From: Mallotus nudiflorus
Lineage: Eukaryota > Streptophyta > Magnoliopsida > Malpighiales > Euphorbiaceae
Assembly (NCBI GenBank): GCA_947683625.1
Contig: CANTUR010000669.1
Coordinates: 768,501 to 832,500, forward strand
Length of the DNA: 64,000 nt
Direction of reading: 5' to 3'
The first letter of the stretch is position 1; every line of letters starts with the position of its first letter. The translations under genes and the position numbers were made by a program. Of the stretch, positions 51,210 through 62,068 are shown one piece after another. Under the pieces are notes generated by a model. That model worked only from the letters and a program-made list of their open reading frames with translations, ran no database searches and had not been told where the DNA came from.

Positions 51210-52450
51210 GAGAAGAAATTTACAAACTATCATAAATAATTTAACCATATAGTATATAAATTAAAATATATAATAATCTGATTATAATAATAATTAATTT
51301 AAATGGCAAATTAATTATTAAAAACAATCATAAAATAGTAAAAATTATTAATAGTTATACAGTCAAAATCAAATTAACATTAATACTGTATGGGGATTAT
51401 AATAACTTGTGGCTATATAAAAATTATTAATCCATTCAAATTATAACTCTATTTATATAAAGTTTAATTCTGATTTAGTTACGGGTTATTATTAATTCAT
51501 TCAATTTAAATTTCACATGTATAAAATTCAATTCTGACTAAACATGAATCCTTAAAATTAATTATAACTTCCATTCAAATTATGACTCCATTTATATAAA
51601 ATTGAATTTCGATAAGATATAAATATAAGTAATTCGTTAAAAAATATAACAATATCCATATAAAGTACAATTTCGGTTTAAATTCATTAAAATTGTAACT
51701 CTACGCCATATAAAATTGAGGTTAGCTTAATATATATATATTAAATACTGAGTCCTGAAGTTATTAAGTCAAAAATTTGACAAGTGTCCACATTTATATT
51801 TAAGTATTCACTTGAAAAACTAATGTGTCAAACTATTAAAAATTCTGATTTTTTTAATTAAAAATAAAATATTTTTAATAGTTATTTAGTATTATCTTTT
51901 AACTAAATGACTATTATATATATTTTAATACTACTCAAATTCTAAAATTATTTATATATTATATATTTTTTTTTATCTTAAATCACTCAAAATATTTTTT
52001 TAACCCATTAAAAAAATTACAGTAATTATTTAATATTATTTTTTAACTAAAACACTATTATATATACTTTAATACTAATCTAATAATTCTAAAAACAAAT
52101 CTTATTAATCTAATAATTTTAAAAACAAATCTTATTATAACTAAAAATTTATGATAGCAAAAATTAAAAAAATAAAATTAATGTGATTTATTTTATTTTT
52201 AATTTATTTAATTATTATTCCATTCAAATTAATTATATAATCATTTTATTTCATATTCCATACTTTATGCGCAATTACAATTGGTTTATTATAAAGTAGA
52301 TGTAACTAACTTGAGTCTGAAGAAAACTGAATCAATAGACTATATATATGTAATATGAATATAGTAGCGTAATCGAAATTGATTTAAAGTAAACTATCAT
52401 CTTTAGTTAAGCACAAAACCATAACCGAATACTCTATAAATAGCTTGCCA
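51210..52450. repeat. Duplicated block, copy A
   Basis: Aligns in direct orientation with copy B (54350-54635 plus 61660-62025). Shared stretches include TTTAACCATATAGTAT, TCTGATTATAATAATAATTA, TATGGGGATTATAA, ATTCAATTCTGACTAAA, ATCATCTTTAGTTAAGCACA and a terminal TATAAATAG. Copy A has an insertion of several hundred bases (about 51745-52290) absent from copy B. It ends where the AT-rich array begins, so no peptide gene follows. Confidence 0.82.
52435..52442 (+). promoter_or_regulatory. TATA box of copy A
   Basis: TATAAATA followed by GCTTGCCATATTTTTG, matching TATAAATA-GTTAGCCATATTTTTC of copy B. No gene follows it now. Confidence 0.5.
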
Positions 52451-52454
52451 TATT

Positions 52455-53200
52455 TTTGTAACAAGATTTATAAATTATGTTATCTAATTTGATTTATATT
52501 AAATAAAATATAAGTCGAACTAATTTAAATACAAAATTATATATTTTTTATATAATTACTACTAAAATTTTAATTAATTTAATTTTGTTAGAGATAAAAT
52601 AAAAGTTAACACAATTAAAATAGAAAGCATACTTTCCATTAAATTAGAATTATATGTTAAATAATTTCATTTTTAGTAGAGATAAAATAGAAGTTAACCT
52701 AATTATAATAGGAAATATACTTTCAATTAAATTACAATTAAATTTTAATTAATTTAATTTAATTTAATTTTGTTATAGATAAAGTAGAATTTAACCTAAT
52801 TAAAATAAAAAACATACTTTCAATTATATTATAATTAAATTTTTATTAAATTAATTTTTATTAGAGATAAAATAGAACCTAACTAAAATAGAAAATAAAC
52901 TTTCAATTTAATTAAAAATTTTGTTAGAGATAAAATATAAGTTAACCTAATTAAAATTAAAAATATACTTTTAATTAAATTAGAATTATATTTGAATTAA
53001 TTTAATTTTTATTAGAGATAAAATAGAAGTTAACCTAATTAAAGTAGAAAATAGACTTTTAATCAAATTAAAATTATATTTTAATTAATTTAATTTTACT
53101 TTTATTAATAAATAATTAAATTATTCAATTTTTATATAATAATAAGTGAAGATTATTTCGTAATTTTGCTTATTTCCTTCCCCAATATATAGTAAAAAAA
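52455..53200. repeat. AT-rich tandem array, inverted copy
   Basis: The minus strand of this block reads like 13280-13705 followed by 25083-25452, including the flanks at both ends (GCAAAATTAC before, AAATCAAATTAGATAACATA after). Units appear here as TTAGAGATAAAATAGAAGTT followed by AACCTAATT. Confidence 0.85.
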
Positions 53201-53389
53201 AAGTCTTTATTATTAATTAATTAACTTCTGATGAAGTGTATAGATTACTAATTTTCTGTAGTTTTTTTATTATATATATTTGTATATATTTAAATGAAAT
53301 TAGAAATTATTAATTAATCTTTATTCAAGTATAAATATTACTTATGCGCATGAAGTGATTTTGGGCGGGGGGTGCGGGTACAAAAAGAG

Positions 53390-54118
53390 AGTTCAAAAGA
53401 GCAAAACCAGCACTATTCTACTGCTAGCTGCACCCATATAGTCTTGGTACAAAATTTCTAAAAGGCCAACAGCTGGTTCATCTATAAGAACGCATCCAGG
53501 AAGGAAATTTTCTGCTAATGTTGCCATATAGTCTGCTACTTTATTCACTTCTCTACACACGACTTATCTGAATTTTCCAATCTCCAATATCTCTCCCTGG
53601 CCAATTCCAACCCTTTCAAGATAGCCCACAACTCAGCATTCGTGATAGAGCAGCTACCCAACTTCATCGGAAAGCCACAAATCCACATCCCATTAAAATC
53701 TCAAAGAAATCTACTTGCCTTGGCCATACCCGAAGCACTAGAGAAAGCACCGTCAGTATTCAATTTTACAAATCCCGGCTTGGGTTTGTTCCAGGCAATC
53801 CACTTACTAGTGTTGTCTTTCTGAGGGCGGCTGCACCGTAAGGCTTGCATACTTTTGGATAAATTCTCTTGACCTGATAAAAATGTCTGCTTCAATATTA
53901 CCCAGATGCTCTTTGACTAAAAACAAAGCTGTTCCTTCGATGCCAAAGCCTCCATACAGGATCTTCCAGTCAAGATCACGTGGGACGTGCCAAGCATTAT
54001 TCACATTATAAATCATCCAATCCCGCAAATCCATATTGGAAAAAGCATACTTGCATATTAATCTAGCCATTGGATAATCTCTCAGCGCATGAAGAGTGTC
54101 TTCATTACCTCAAGCAAG
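53390..54118 (-). pseudogene. LINE 3'-end fragment with RNase H domain
   Basis: Two blocks on the minus strand. One at 53807-54115 (LHALRDYPMARLICKYAF, NAWHVPRDLDWKILYGG) is like the zinc-binding tail of plant L1 reverse transcriptases. One at about 53440-53895 is an RNase H of RVT_3 type (KPGFVKLNTDGAF, ITNAELWAILKGLELARE), with the first catalytic Asp in NTDGAF and the Glu in AELWAI present. Stops and a frame change separate the blocks. No reverse transcriptase core or ORF1 lies upstream, so it is a 5'-truncated LINE copy and differs in sequence from the LINE at 26762-32139. Confidence 0.78.
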
Positions 54119-54119
54119 T

Positions 54120-54332
54120 GAATTCTTATCAGGAATTTCATAAACAGTTGGTACGCATGCTGAAAAATAGCTTAACACAACACAAGAAATACTACCAATG
54201 TTTGCTCATATAATAAGACAGAAGTTCGTAATTAGATAAGGAAAGTGCTTACGTTGTTTTTTGTAACGAGGAGGCAAGCTGTATTTTACAACCTGAAAAC
54301 TACTGCTAATTAACGAAAGGACATAGCTATAA
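54120..54332. repeat. Dispersed repeat, copy 2 (pairs with 9405-9597)
   Basis: Direct-orientation match to 9405-9597 with small indels. It lies between the LINE fragment and copy B of the duplicated block. Confidence 0.75.
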
Positions 54333-54349
54333 ATAAGGTAAATATAAAA

Positions 54350-54635
54350 GGAGTAATTTAATAACTATGATAAAAGAATTCAACCATATAGTATAAATTA
54401 AAATATAATCTGATTATAATAATAATTAATTTAAGTGGCAAATTAATTATAAAAACAATCTTAAAATAGTAAAAACTATTTATAATTATACAGTCAAAAT
54501 CAAATTAATATTAATATTATATGGGGATTATAACTTGTAGTTTTAACCCATTCAAATTATAACTCTATTTATATAAAGTTTAATTTTGATTGAATTCCGG
54601 TCATTTTTGAAATCGATTATTATTAATTCATTCAT
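54350..54635. repeat. Duplicated block, copy B, left part
   Basis: Matches the start of copy A (51210 onward) up to ATTATTATTAATTCATTCA. There the Tat-type element begins. The block resumes at about 61660. Confidence 0.82.
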
Positions 54636-55026
54636 GATACTATTTTTATTTAATTAAATATTTATTTTCCTATACAGGTTGTTTGCAGGAGAATGATATC
54701 GAAGACAAACAAGAAAATATTTCCAATTAAATAGACTCCCAGATAGGAATAAATATACTCCTAATATGCATAAGACTCTCATCAAAGAGGAATTATATTC
54801 CTCTCAAGTTTGAGCATCATTATCCTTATAAATAAGACCTCATATCCCTCATCCTTATTCATTATATTCTCTCATGCTCATTACTCTCTTTATCTCTCTA
54901 AACTCTCTTTATATTTTCTAACTGAGGCATCGGAGGGTTTGTAGGGATCCTTCCCACCTCTCACCTTACCCTTCATTAGTCACTTGTAGGGTTCCAGATC
55001 AATAGTTCGGGAAACCAGTTATTAAG
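54636..55026 (+). repeat. 5' LTR of the Tat-type element
   Basis: Starts TGATACTATTTTTATT and ends just before the primer site. The right edge is approximate because the usual terminal CA is not clear. It holds a TATA box and a pyrimidine-rich leader with CTCATGCTCATTACTCTC-type sequence. Confidence 0.7.
54827..54834 (+). promoter_or_regulatory. LTR TATA box
   Basis: TATAAATA followed by AGACCTCA and a pyrimidine-rich stretch, about 190 bp into the LTR, the normal position for an LTR promoter. Confidence 0.6.
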
Positions 55027-55042
55027 TGGCACTGTCTGTGGG
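55027..55042 (+). other. Primer-binding site of the Tat-type element
   Basis: TGGCACTGTCTGTGGG, close to the TGGCGCCGTCTGTGGG common just inside the 5' LTR of many plant Ty3/gypsy elements. Confidence 0.75.
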
Positions 55043-55095
55043 AAACTCTTGAGTTAAAAGTTATTCAAGCATCTACCAATTGAGACCTTAGCATC

Positions 55096-56260
55096 ATGAC
55101 TTCTAGTCCACCACCAATCTTAACTCCCGACACACACATAAACCCATCTGCTCTCATTTCTTCAATTAACTTGTCATCACCTACTTAGACAATAATCCCG
55201 CCAACCCCCTTTCAACATGTCGGACCTTTATCTCAAGCTCCTATTGGTACATACATTCAATCTGGTAATACTTAAGGGTTGCCAACTCTTGGCACCGATC
55301 TTCTGTACTATGCTTTTCTTCAACACCATAACATACCTATACCTTATATACCTTTTTTGAACCTATTATAAACACCTGCCATGAACACACCTAACCTAAA
55401 CACAGTAGCGCAAACACTCAACTTATCCCCAATGAGCAAAAAAGCAATAATTCAAATCATTCAAACCTAGATGACCCTGATGCAACAATAATTGAATGCC
55501 TTAAATCAAAGTGGCAATCTCGACACAACTCACACAAGAAATAATATGACGCCACCAGTAATAGCTCCAGAGGTATCTGGAGGAAATAGAGAAAATTATA
55601 AAGCTCTAGAAGGAGAGTCCAACTCGACAATCCTGGCCCTTGACGATTTAAAGTTAGTCTAAAAGGTTAAAGAGGTAATGCATAAAGCTCGTATTGAATC
55701 GATGAAAGAAGATGAATGCGTTATAAAAGGGAAGACGCCTTTTATAAGCAGAATAATCTTGACGAAAATTCCAACCAAATTTAGGATGCCGCAATTATAT
55801 CAATTTACGAAAATTCCAACCAAATTTAGGATGCCGCAATTATATCAATTTAATAAAATCGAAGATCTAATCAACCACATATCCTTGGAACTAGAATGTT
55901 ACTCTAAAATGTAAATGACAGAATTATGTGCAAAGTCTTTCTAAAGTACACTCACTAAAAATGTTCAGAAGTGGTTCCACAGACTCCTTGAGAATTCTAT
56001 CTCCTCTTTCAAAGAATTAGAAGAGAAATTTTGGACTCGGTTCATTACTAACATCCCACTAACCATAAATATCAATGATCTCCAGATTTGTCGATAGGAG
56101 GTCATTGAATCATTATAAAGCTATCTAGATTGATTCAATAAAGTAGCTATATAGATTGAAAATCTGGTTGACGAGGTGGCCATAGAGGCTTTGAAGAATG
56201 AGACTTACCTTGAAAATCTCAAAGATAAGATAATGTCAAAAGAGAGCTATGTGAAAAAGT
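55096..56260 (+). pseudogene. gag, N-terminal half, of the Tat-type element
   Basis: Starts at the ATG at 55096 (MTSSPPPILTPDTHI). A proline-rich leader is followed by the retrotrans_gag-type block KWFHRLLENSISSFKELEE (near 55960-56030), with the conserved Trp and SISSF pattern. Several in-frame stops are present. A 45-bp exact tandem duplication (55762-55851) adds fifteen codons in frame. The reading stops matching gag near 56260, where the inverted segment begins. Confidence 0.78.
55762..55851. repeat. Exact 45-bp tandem duplication in gag
   Basis: Units 55762-55806 and 55807-55851 are identical and encode TKIPTKFRMPQLYQF twice in frame. Identity in an otherwise decayed gene points to a late event. 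Confidence 0.92.
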
Positions 56261-56261
56261 C

Positions 56262-57189
56262 TTCATTAAGTGCCCAAAATTATCTAGGTGTTTGGATATG
56301 AAATCTTGGATCTTGAATAAAATGAAGCCTTCGAGTGTCCTAAATGCTTAAGTGAGGGACTAATATGCCGAGTCTCTACAGCTTTTGGCAGATATCCAAT
56401 GCTAGATGGATGTGGATAAAAAGGAGTTGTACAACTCCATAATCGAGCCTTCATTGGAGGTATTTATCTTTTATTTTATTCATTTCATGCTCATGAATTT
56501 CAAAATTAATAACATTTGTCTTTCCTTTTAGATGACTCAAGTTTTGATGATGGCGAAGAATAACTACTATTACCTTAAAAGTCAGTACAATATAAAAGAG
56601 ATAGAGGTTGGCACCATAGACATCAATTTTGAGAAGAAACTAAATAAAGCAAAGGTAGCATTCGAGCTCTGCTAAACCAAGCACACAGGGGTAAGATCTC
56701 AGCTTGAGGCGAGTTAGAAAAGGGTGGATGAGTTAGAGCACAACCAAGCTCATGATAAAGATTGAAGGACAGGACTCCTAGATTGTAGCTTTAGGAAAAA
56801 AAGCTTGTTAAGGCTGAGAAGTCCAGTGACAATGATAAAAGAAGCTATCAGAACATGGTTATGGGTTTCTCAAAGCTTATAAGTCTGAATGTTGGGGAGT
56901 CTTACTTGCCTAAAATCCAAATTTTGACTTCACAAACTTAGATAAAATAACGCTCGCTGATGTGGCAAGGATTACTGCCAAAGAGGATGCTTAAAGTAAG
57001 GCTTCTTCCAAGCAGTTAAGGAATTCTAAAAAATCAACCAAGACTATCGCCCATAAATCATCTACTAAGCAATCAAAGGATTCGAGGCCTGCTGGGGAGA
57101 TGTCTGCCACTGGACTCGATCTAGCCTTTGTGTCTAAGTATTGTGATATGAGTCTCCTTTCCTTTGAGCTTCCCAATACTCAATTGTAA
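56262..57189 (+). pseudogene. Extra ORF of the Tat-type element (antisense to pol), with a probable intron
   Basis: A reading such as ESLQLLADIQ, then DVDKKELYNSIIEPSLE, joins NNYYYLKSQYNIKEIE across a GT-AG intron at 56460-56531 without losing frame. Downstream are Glu/Lys/Leu-rich helical segments that suggest coiled coil (FEKKLNKAKVAFEL, RVDELEHNQAHDKD), then SLNVGESYLP and a Lys/Ser-rich tail ending LPNTQL at TAA 57187. Tat/Ogre elements are known to carry extra ORFs, some antisense and downstream of pol, of unknown function. The ORF's end faces the integrase end about 80 bp away, as expected of that layout. Stops and frameshifts make it a pseudogene. A captured host gene fragment is the alternative. 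Confidence 0.55.
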
Positions 57190-57269
57190 AGTACTTAGTT
57201 AATAATCTTTCTTTTATTTTTAAAACACTCTATAATAAAACATCTCTATTAATACATAAAGTATTTTAT

Positions 57270-60200
57270 TTCTTAAAATTTTGAGTACATTTATTGATAA
57301 TATTTCTAGAGACTATCCGAGTTCCAATATCATTGCAACTCTTTTCCTTATCTATCCTTGTTCTTGTATGCCCCTTTGGTTGTCTTCTTGATGACTTGAT
57401 AAGGATCTTCCTAGTTAGGTTTAAGCTTGCCTATACTGAAGTTACCTTTGCCAATGTCAGTTTTTCTAAGTACCTAGTCTCCAGCTTTAAAGTGTTTAAG
57501 CTGGATGTGATAATTGTGATATTTGATGACCCTCTACCTTTGAGCTTCTACGATAATAGATGTCTACTCTCTCCTTTCCTCAAGTAAGTCTACATATATC
57601 TGAGCATTGATGTTATTGAATTCCTGATCTAAATCCTCATTGACCCAAGTAACTCACTGAACCAATTTCTACTGAGATTATTACATCCATCCCACAAATT
57701 AGTCTGAACGGCATTTCTTCAATGGAGGTTCTGGGTGTAGTCTTATAGGCCTAGATAATGTTGTTGAGTTCATCAACCCAGTTCCCCTTCTTTTCGTTAA
57801 GTATTTTCTTTAACCCTTGCATGATGATTCTATTAATAACCTCAATTTGTCCATTTATTTGCGGATGAGCTATTGAGGTAAACCGAAGCTTTATTTTGAG
57901 ATCCGAACAAAAATTTTTGAACTTCTCATTGTCCACTACTTCCCATTATCTGTTATCAAGGTATGTGGTATTCCGAACCTGTATATAATTTCTTTCTAGA
58001 AAAAGTGCTGAACTTGGGCTTCAGTGATGGTGAGTACAACCTTAACTTCTATTTACTTAGTGAAGTAGTTTATAACCACGATTAGGAACTTCTTTTAGGA
58101 GGTTGAGGTAGGAAAGCGACCCAGAAAGTCCATCCCCTATACTGCAAAAGGCCAAGGGATCCTAATCAGATACTGAGGGTAAGAAGGCTTATGGTTGAGG
58201 CGGGAGCAGGAAAATTGCTGACATTTATGGCATTCTTGAGTCAATTTTTAAGCATCTCGAGATATGGTAGGCTAATAGTATCATACAATAATGCCTTTCT
58301 GTCTAATGAATGATGAGATTCATATGCTCTATAAAATCCTTCATAGATTTCCCTAAGCATATAATTTTCCTCTTCTAGTGATACACATTTAGAATATGGG
58401 TGTGAAAGAGACCTTCTGTAGAGTTCCCTGTGGTGGATGGAGTAGTTCGCAGCCTTTATCTTTAACTTTCAAACTTTCAGCTTGTCTTCTGGATGTTCCC
58501 CATGTTCAAGATACTGAATGATTAGTTTTATCCATTTTACTACTTCTTGTATGTCCATGCTCTCTGGGTCCTCAATGCTTGGCATTATTAGTTCTTCAGT
58601 GAGGTCGAGTTATTTAAATGTCTGATTATTTTAGCTGATGATTTGGCTAGTAGATTAGCTTTAAAATTTTCATTTCTGGGGATTTGGATGATCTGTCATT
58701 GTCCCCCTCCTGCTCATGCTTCTTCAGGAGCTGTCTGACTTTCTTGACGTACTTAGCGATACTTAGGTCCTTAATTTGGATTGTCCTTTTAACTTTGTTA
58801 ACCACCAGTTTTGAATCTGAATATATCTTGAGATGCTTGGCTTTGATCTCAGAAGCTAGGTTTAATCCCATGATGAGGGCTTCATACTTGGCTACATTAT
58901 TAGTGGCGTTGTACTTTATCTGGACTTCATATTTGATAGTGACTTTGTATGGCCTTTTAAGAATGATTCTAGCACTGAATTCTTAGATGGATGAAGCTCT
59001 ATCCATATAGAGCTTCCATTCATGACATTTGGAATGAGCAAGATCTCCCACTATCATTTCGTATACAAATTCTACTAAGGTCTGAGCTTTTATCTATTGC
59101 CAAAGTTCATAGCTGATGTCGAATTCTTTAAGCAATATTGACCATTGAATCAGTTTGTCAGATGTCTTAAGTCATTGTAAGATTTTCTTTAGAGGGAAAT
59201 CAAATCTTAAAACAATTGAATGGGCTTGAAAATAGTGCCAGAATTTATAGGATGTGTGGACGACAATCATAGCTAACTTATCCAATTTGGGATACCAGAT
59301 TTCTAAACCTTTGAGCATCTTGCTGATGTAGTATACTGGACTTTGTTGACTTCCTTCTTCCTTCATTAGTATCAAAGTAATTGACTACCGACTAATTGAG
59401 AGGTATAGATACAGTGTTTCTCTGCAAATTGGCCTGCTGAGTAGAGGTGGTGTGGACAGGAATTTTTTGATGTCTTCAAAAACTTCCTGGCATTCTTCAT
59501 TCTATACAAACTTCTTAGAATTTTTCAAGGCTTGAAAAAGTGGTAGACACCACTTAGCTAAATAAAAGATAAAACATCCTAAGGTTGTTATTCTTCCATT
59601 TAGCTTTTGTAGCTCATTGATTGTTATCGGAGCTTTCATTTAAAGATGGCCTCTATCTTCTTTGGTTTAGCTTTGATTCCTTTATCGGATATCATGAATC
59701 CTAGGAATTTATCTACCTTTACTTTAAAAAAAACTTCTCTGGATTTAGCTTGATTTGGTATTATTTTAATGTTTGAAGGGTTTGGTCGAGGTCATCAAAA
59801 TGTCGCTCTACATATTGGCTCTTAACAATGGTATTATCTACATATTCCTCCTCATTCTTTCTAATTTGGTCTTGAAACACATGGTTCATCAACTTTTGAT
59901 ATATTGCTCTGACATTTTTAGTCCAAAGGGCATAATGTTGTAGTAATAAAGACCTTCATGAGTGATAAATGATGTCTTTTCCTTATCTTCTTTCTTTATT
60001 GGTATCTAATGGTACCCTTGTATAGCATCCATAAAACTATATAAGCAGTGATTGGCAGTGGAGTTTACCAGTTGATTTATCATTGGTAACAGATAGCTAT
60101 CTTTAGGGCATGCTCTATTAAGGTCAGTATAATCCACACATATCACGTATTTGTCATTGGGCTTCTTTACTAGCACCACGTTAGCCACCCATTCTGGGTG

Positions 60201-61645
60201 TGTGACTTTTTTAATAAATCTAACTTCCAGCAACTTTTTTATTTCTTTCGAAATTATCTTTTACCTTTCGTACGTGAAGGTCTTCTTTTTTTGAATAATT
60301 GGCTTTACTCATGGTTTGATATTCAAATTATGTGAGGCAATCTGAGGATCTACTCCAATGATTTCAGATGCTTGAGAGGCAAAGCTTTTTGAGTGTTTAA
60401 TGAGGACCTCACTTATTTTGTGCTTAACTTTGCTATCAAGCTCATTGATAATCCTTACCATCTTTCTATCGATGATATGTAATGTTTAAACCTCATCAAC
60501 TAGCTCAGGGTTGGCTCCTTCTTCCTCCATTTCTTAAAATTCTAAGGGAAATGCCTTCATCTGAGGTTTGACTATGATCTAGTAGCATTGCTTGGCCATG
60601 TGCTAATCCTTGTGAATTGTTAGGACTCGACCTTTAATGGGAATCTTTATGGTTAGATTCCAGATACTTATGATTGCATTGATCTTATAAAGTACAAGTC
60701 GGCCTATGATGCCATTGTATGCTAGTGGGAGATCCACCATATTGAAATAAGCCTTAAATGCTTTCATTTCTCTAATATCTCGATCTTCAAATTCTAGACT
60801 CAGCTTTGCTAATCCCATTGGTTGTGTGGCTCCTCCACAGAAGTTTGTAATGAGATTCTAAATAGCTTTTAAATTAGTAACAGAACCTCTTATTGCTTTG
60901 TAGGCATTCCAAGAGAGCACATTGACAGTGTTCCCATGATCAATTAGCAGTATTTTCACTAGGTAATTATTGATAAATGCACTTACTACTAGTGCATCAT
61001 TGTGAGGGTTCTGAACATATTTCCCCTCTTCTGGACTAAACATAATAGTCTATTTTTTCTCAAGGGCGGACCCTTCTTCTCTGCAGAATCTCTTAGGCCT
61101 TTTCTCCTGTGACTTCTCCTCCGACAATCATGTTAATAACACCGATCGGTTCATTCTGAGTTTTCTTTAGTTTTGGCCTATCCCTATCTTGACCATTTAG
61201 ATCTCTATTCCCTCTAGATATGTCAGTGAAGTTGCTGAGTTTACCATTCTATATTAATCTTTCTATGACATTATTTAATTCTCGACATGCCACATTTTTG
61301 TGCTCATAATCCCGGTGATATTGATAGTAGTACCTTATATTTTATATGGCTCTCCTGGTTGGACTCAATCTTCTAGCTGGAGTAATGCCATACAATTTTG
61401 CTTAACCTACGTAAGGATCCTATATTTGGAAGTATTCAATGGCATATATTTCTCAGTCTCCTTCTCAAATTTTTCTACCTGGTTTTTGAAGTTTGACCAT
61501 ATAAAGCTCGACTTTCTAGGTCTTGACCTTTCATTTCTCCTGATAAGTGCTTTCTTATCATCCCTTCACATCCTTCGGTTTTCATCCATCTTTATCATTT
61601 TTATTATCATTGCCATTATCTCAACGAAAGTGCTAAATCATTATT
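57270..61645 (-). pseudogene. gag C-terminus plus pol of the Tat-type element (inverted segment)
   Basis: From right to left: gag C-terminus (61645-61050) with TFVEIMA, KYMPLNTSKYRIL and the zinc-knuckle-like YHRDYEHKNVACREL, then PIGVINMIVGG; protease near 60858-61043, with ILLIDHGNTVN where the family has Asp-Ser/Thr-Gly, so the site is changed; RT N-terminal part at 60006-60233 (VTHPEWVANVVLVKK, VDYTDLNRACPKD); RNase H at 59172-59375 and 58647-58871 (IYSDSKLVVNKV); integrase core at 57751-57936 (HPQINGQIEVINR) and C-terminal block near 57290-57420 (VLRKTDIGKG, GKLKPNWEDPYQV). Stops and frameshifts are frequent. The orientation is opposite to that of gag's N-terminal half and the LTR. Confidence 0.82.
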
Positions 61646-61659
61646 ATTATAACTCTATC

Positions 61660-62025
61660 TATTTAAAATTCAATTCTGACTAAATATTAATATTATTAAA
61701 TCATTAAAATTATAACTTTTATTCCAATTATAACTCCATTGATATAAAATTGAACTTTGATAAGATATCAATATACTTAAAGTTAATTATTGACTTCATT
61801 AAAATTATAACAATATCTATATAAAGTCCAATTTTAGTTTGATTATACTTAGATATCAATAAAGTTAATTCATTAAAATTGTAACTCTATGCCATATAAA
61901 GTTGTGATTAGCTTAATTTAAATTTATTATAACGTAGTTGATTTGGAATAATTTATCATCTTTAGTTAAGCACAAAAACTACCCATAATCCTTTATAAAT
62001 AGTTAGCCATATTTTTCCTCAAAAA
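61660..62025. repeat. Duplicated block, copy B, right part
   Basis: Resumes the match to copy A at AAAATTCAATTCTGACTAAA and runs through ATCATCTTTAGTTAAGCACA to TATAAATAGTTAGCCATATT. The insertion seen in copy A is absent here. Confidence 0.82.
61994..62001 (+). promoter_or_regulatory. TATA box upstream of the small secreted-peptide gene
   Basis: TATAAATA lies 75 bp before the ATG at 62069, a normal plant distance for a 40-50-base leader. The same box is kept in copy A. Confidence 0.65.
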
Positions 62026-62068
62026 AAAAAATCATCAATCCCACAATATAATTGGAGAAATAGACATA

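Larger units (their letters stand above)
54636..61650. mobile_element. Tat-type Ty3/gypsy element with an internal inversion
   Basis: About 7 kb inserted into copy B. On the plus strand: LTR (54636-55026), primer site, gag N-terminal half, then a coiled-coil extra ORF. On the minus strand, reading from the right edge: gag C-terminal half, protease, RT, RNase H, integrase. Inverting the segment from about 56260 to 61645 restores the standard order LTR, gag, pol, antisense extra ORF. The 3' LTR is missing. Both inversion points fall at the same place in gag: the plus-strand half ends after LENLKDKIMSK and the minus half begins TFVEIMA, neighbouring parts of the gag of this lineage. All reading frames carry stops. 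Confidence 0.8.

Noticed and set aside
56991..57176. Minus-strand open frame near the end of the extra ORF
   Set aside because: It is antisense to the plus-strand reading that continues in frame to the TAA at 57187, and it shows no integrase-tail motif.
54636..61650. Endogenous pararetrovirus rather than an LTR element
   Set aside because: An LTR with TATA box, a primer site, Tat-type gag and an integrase are present, and no movement or coat-type domain is seen.
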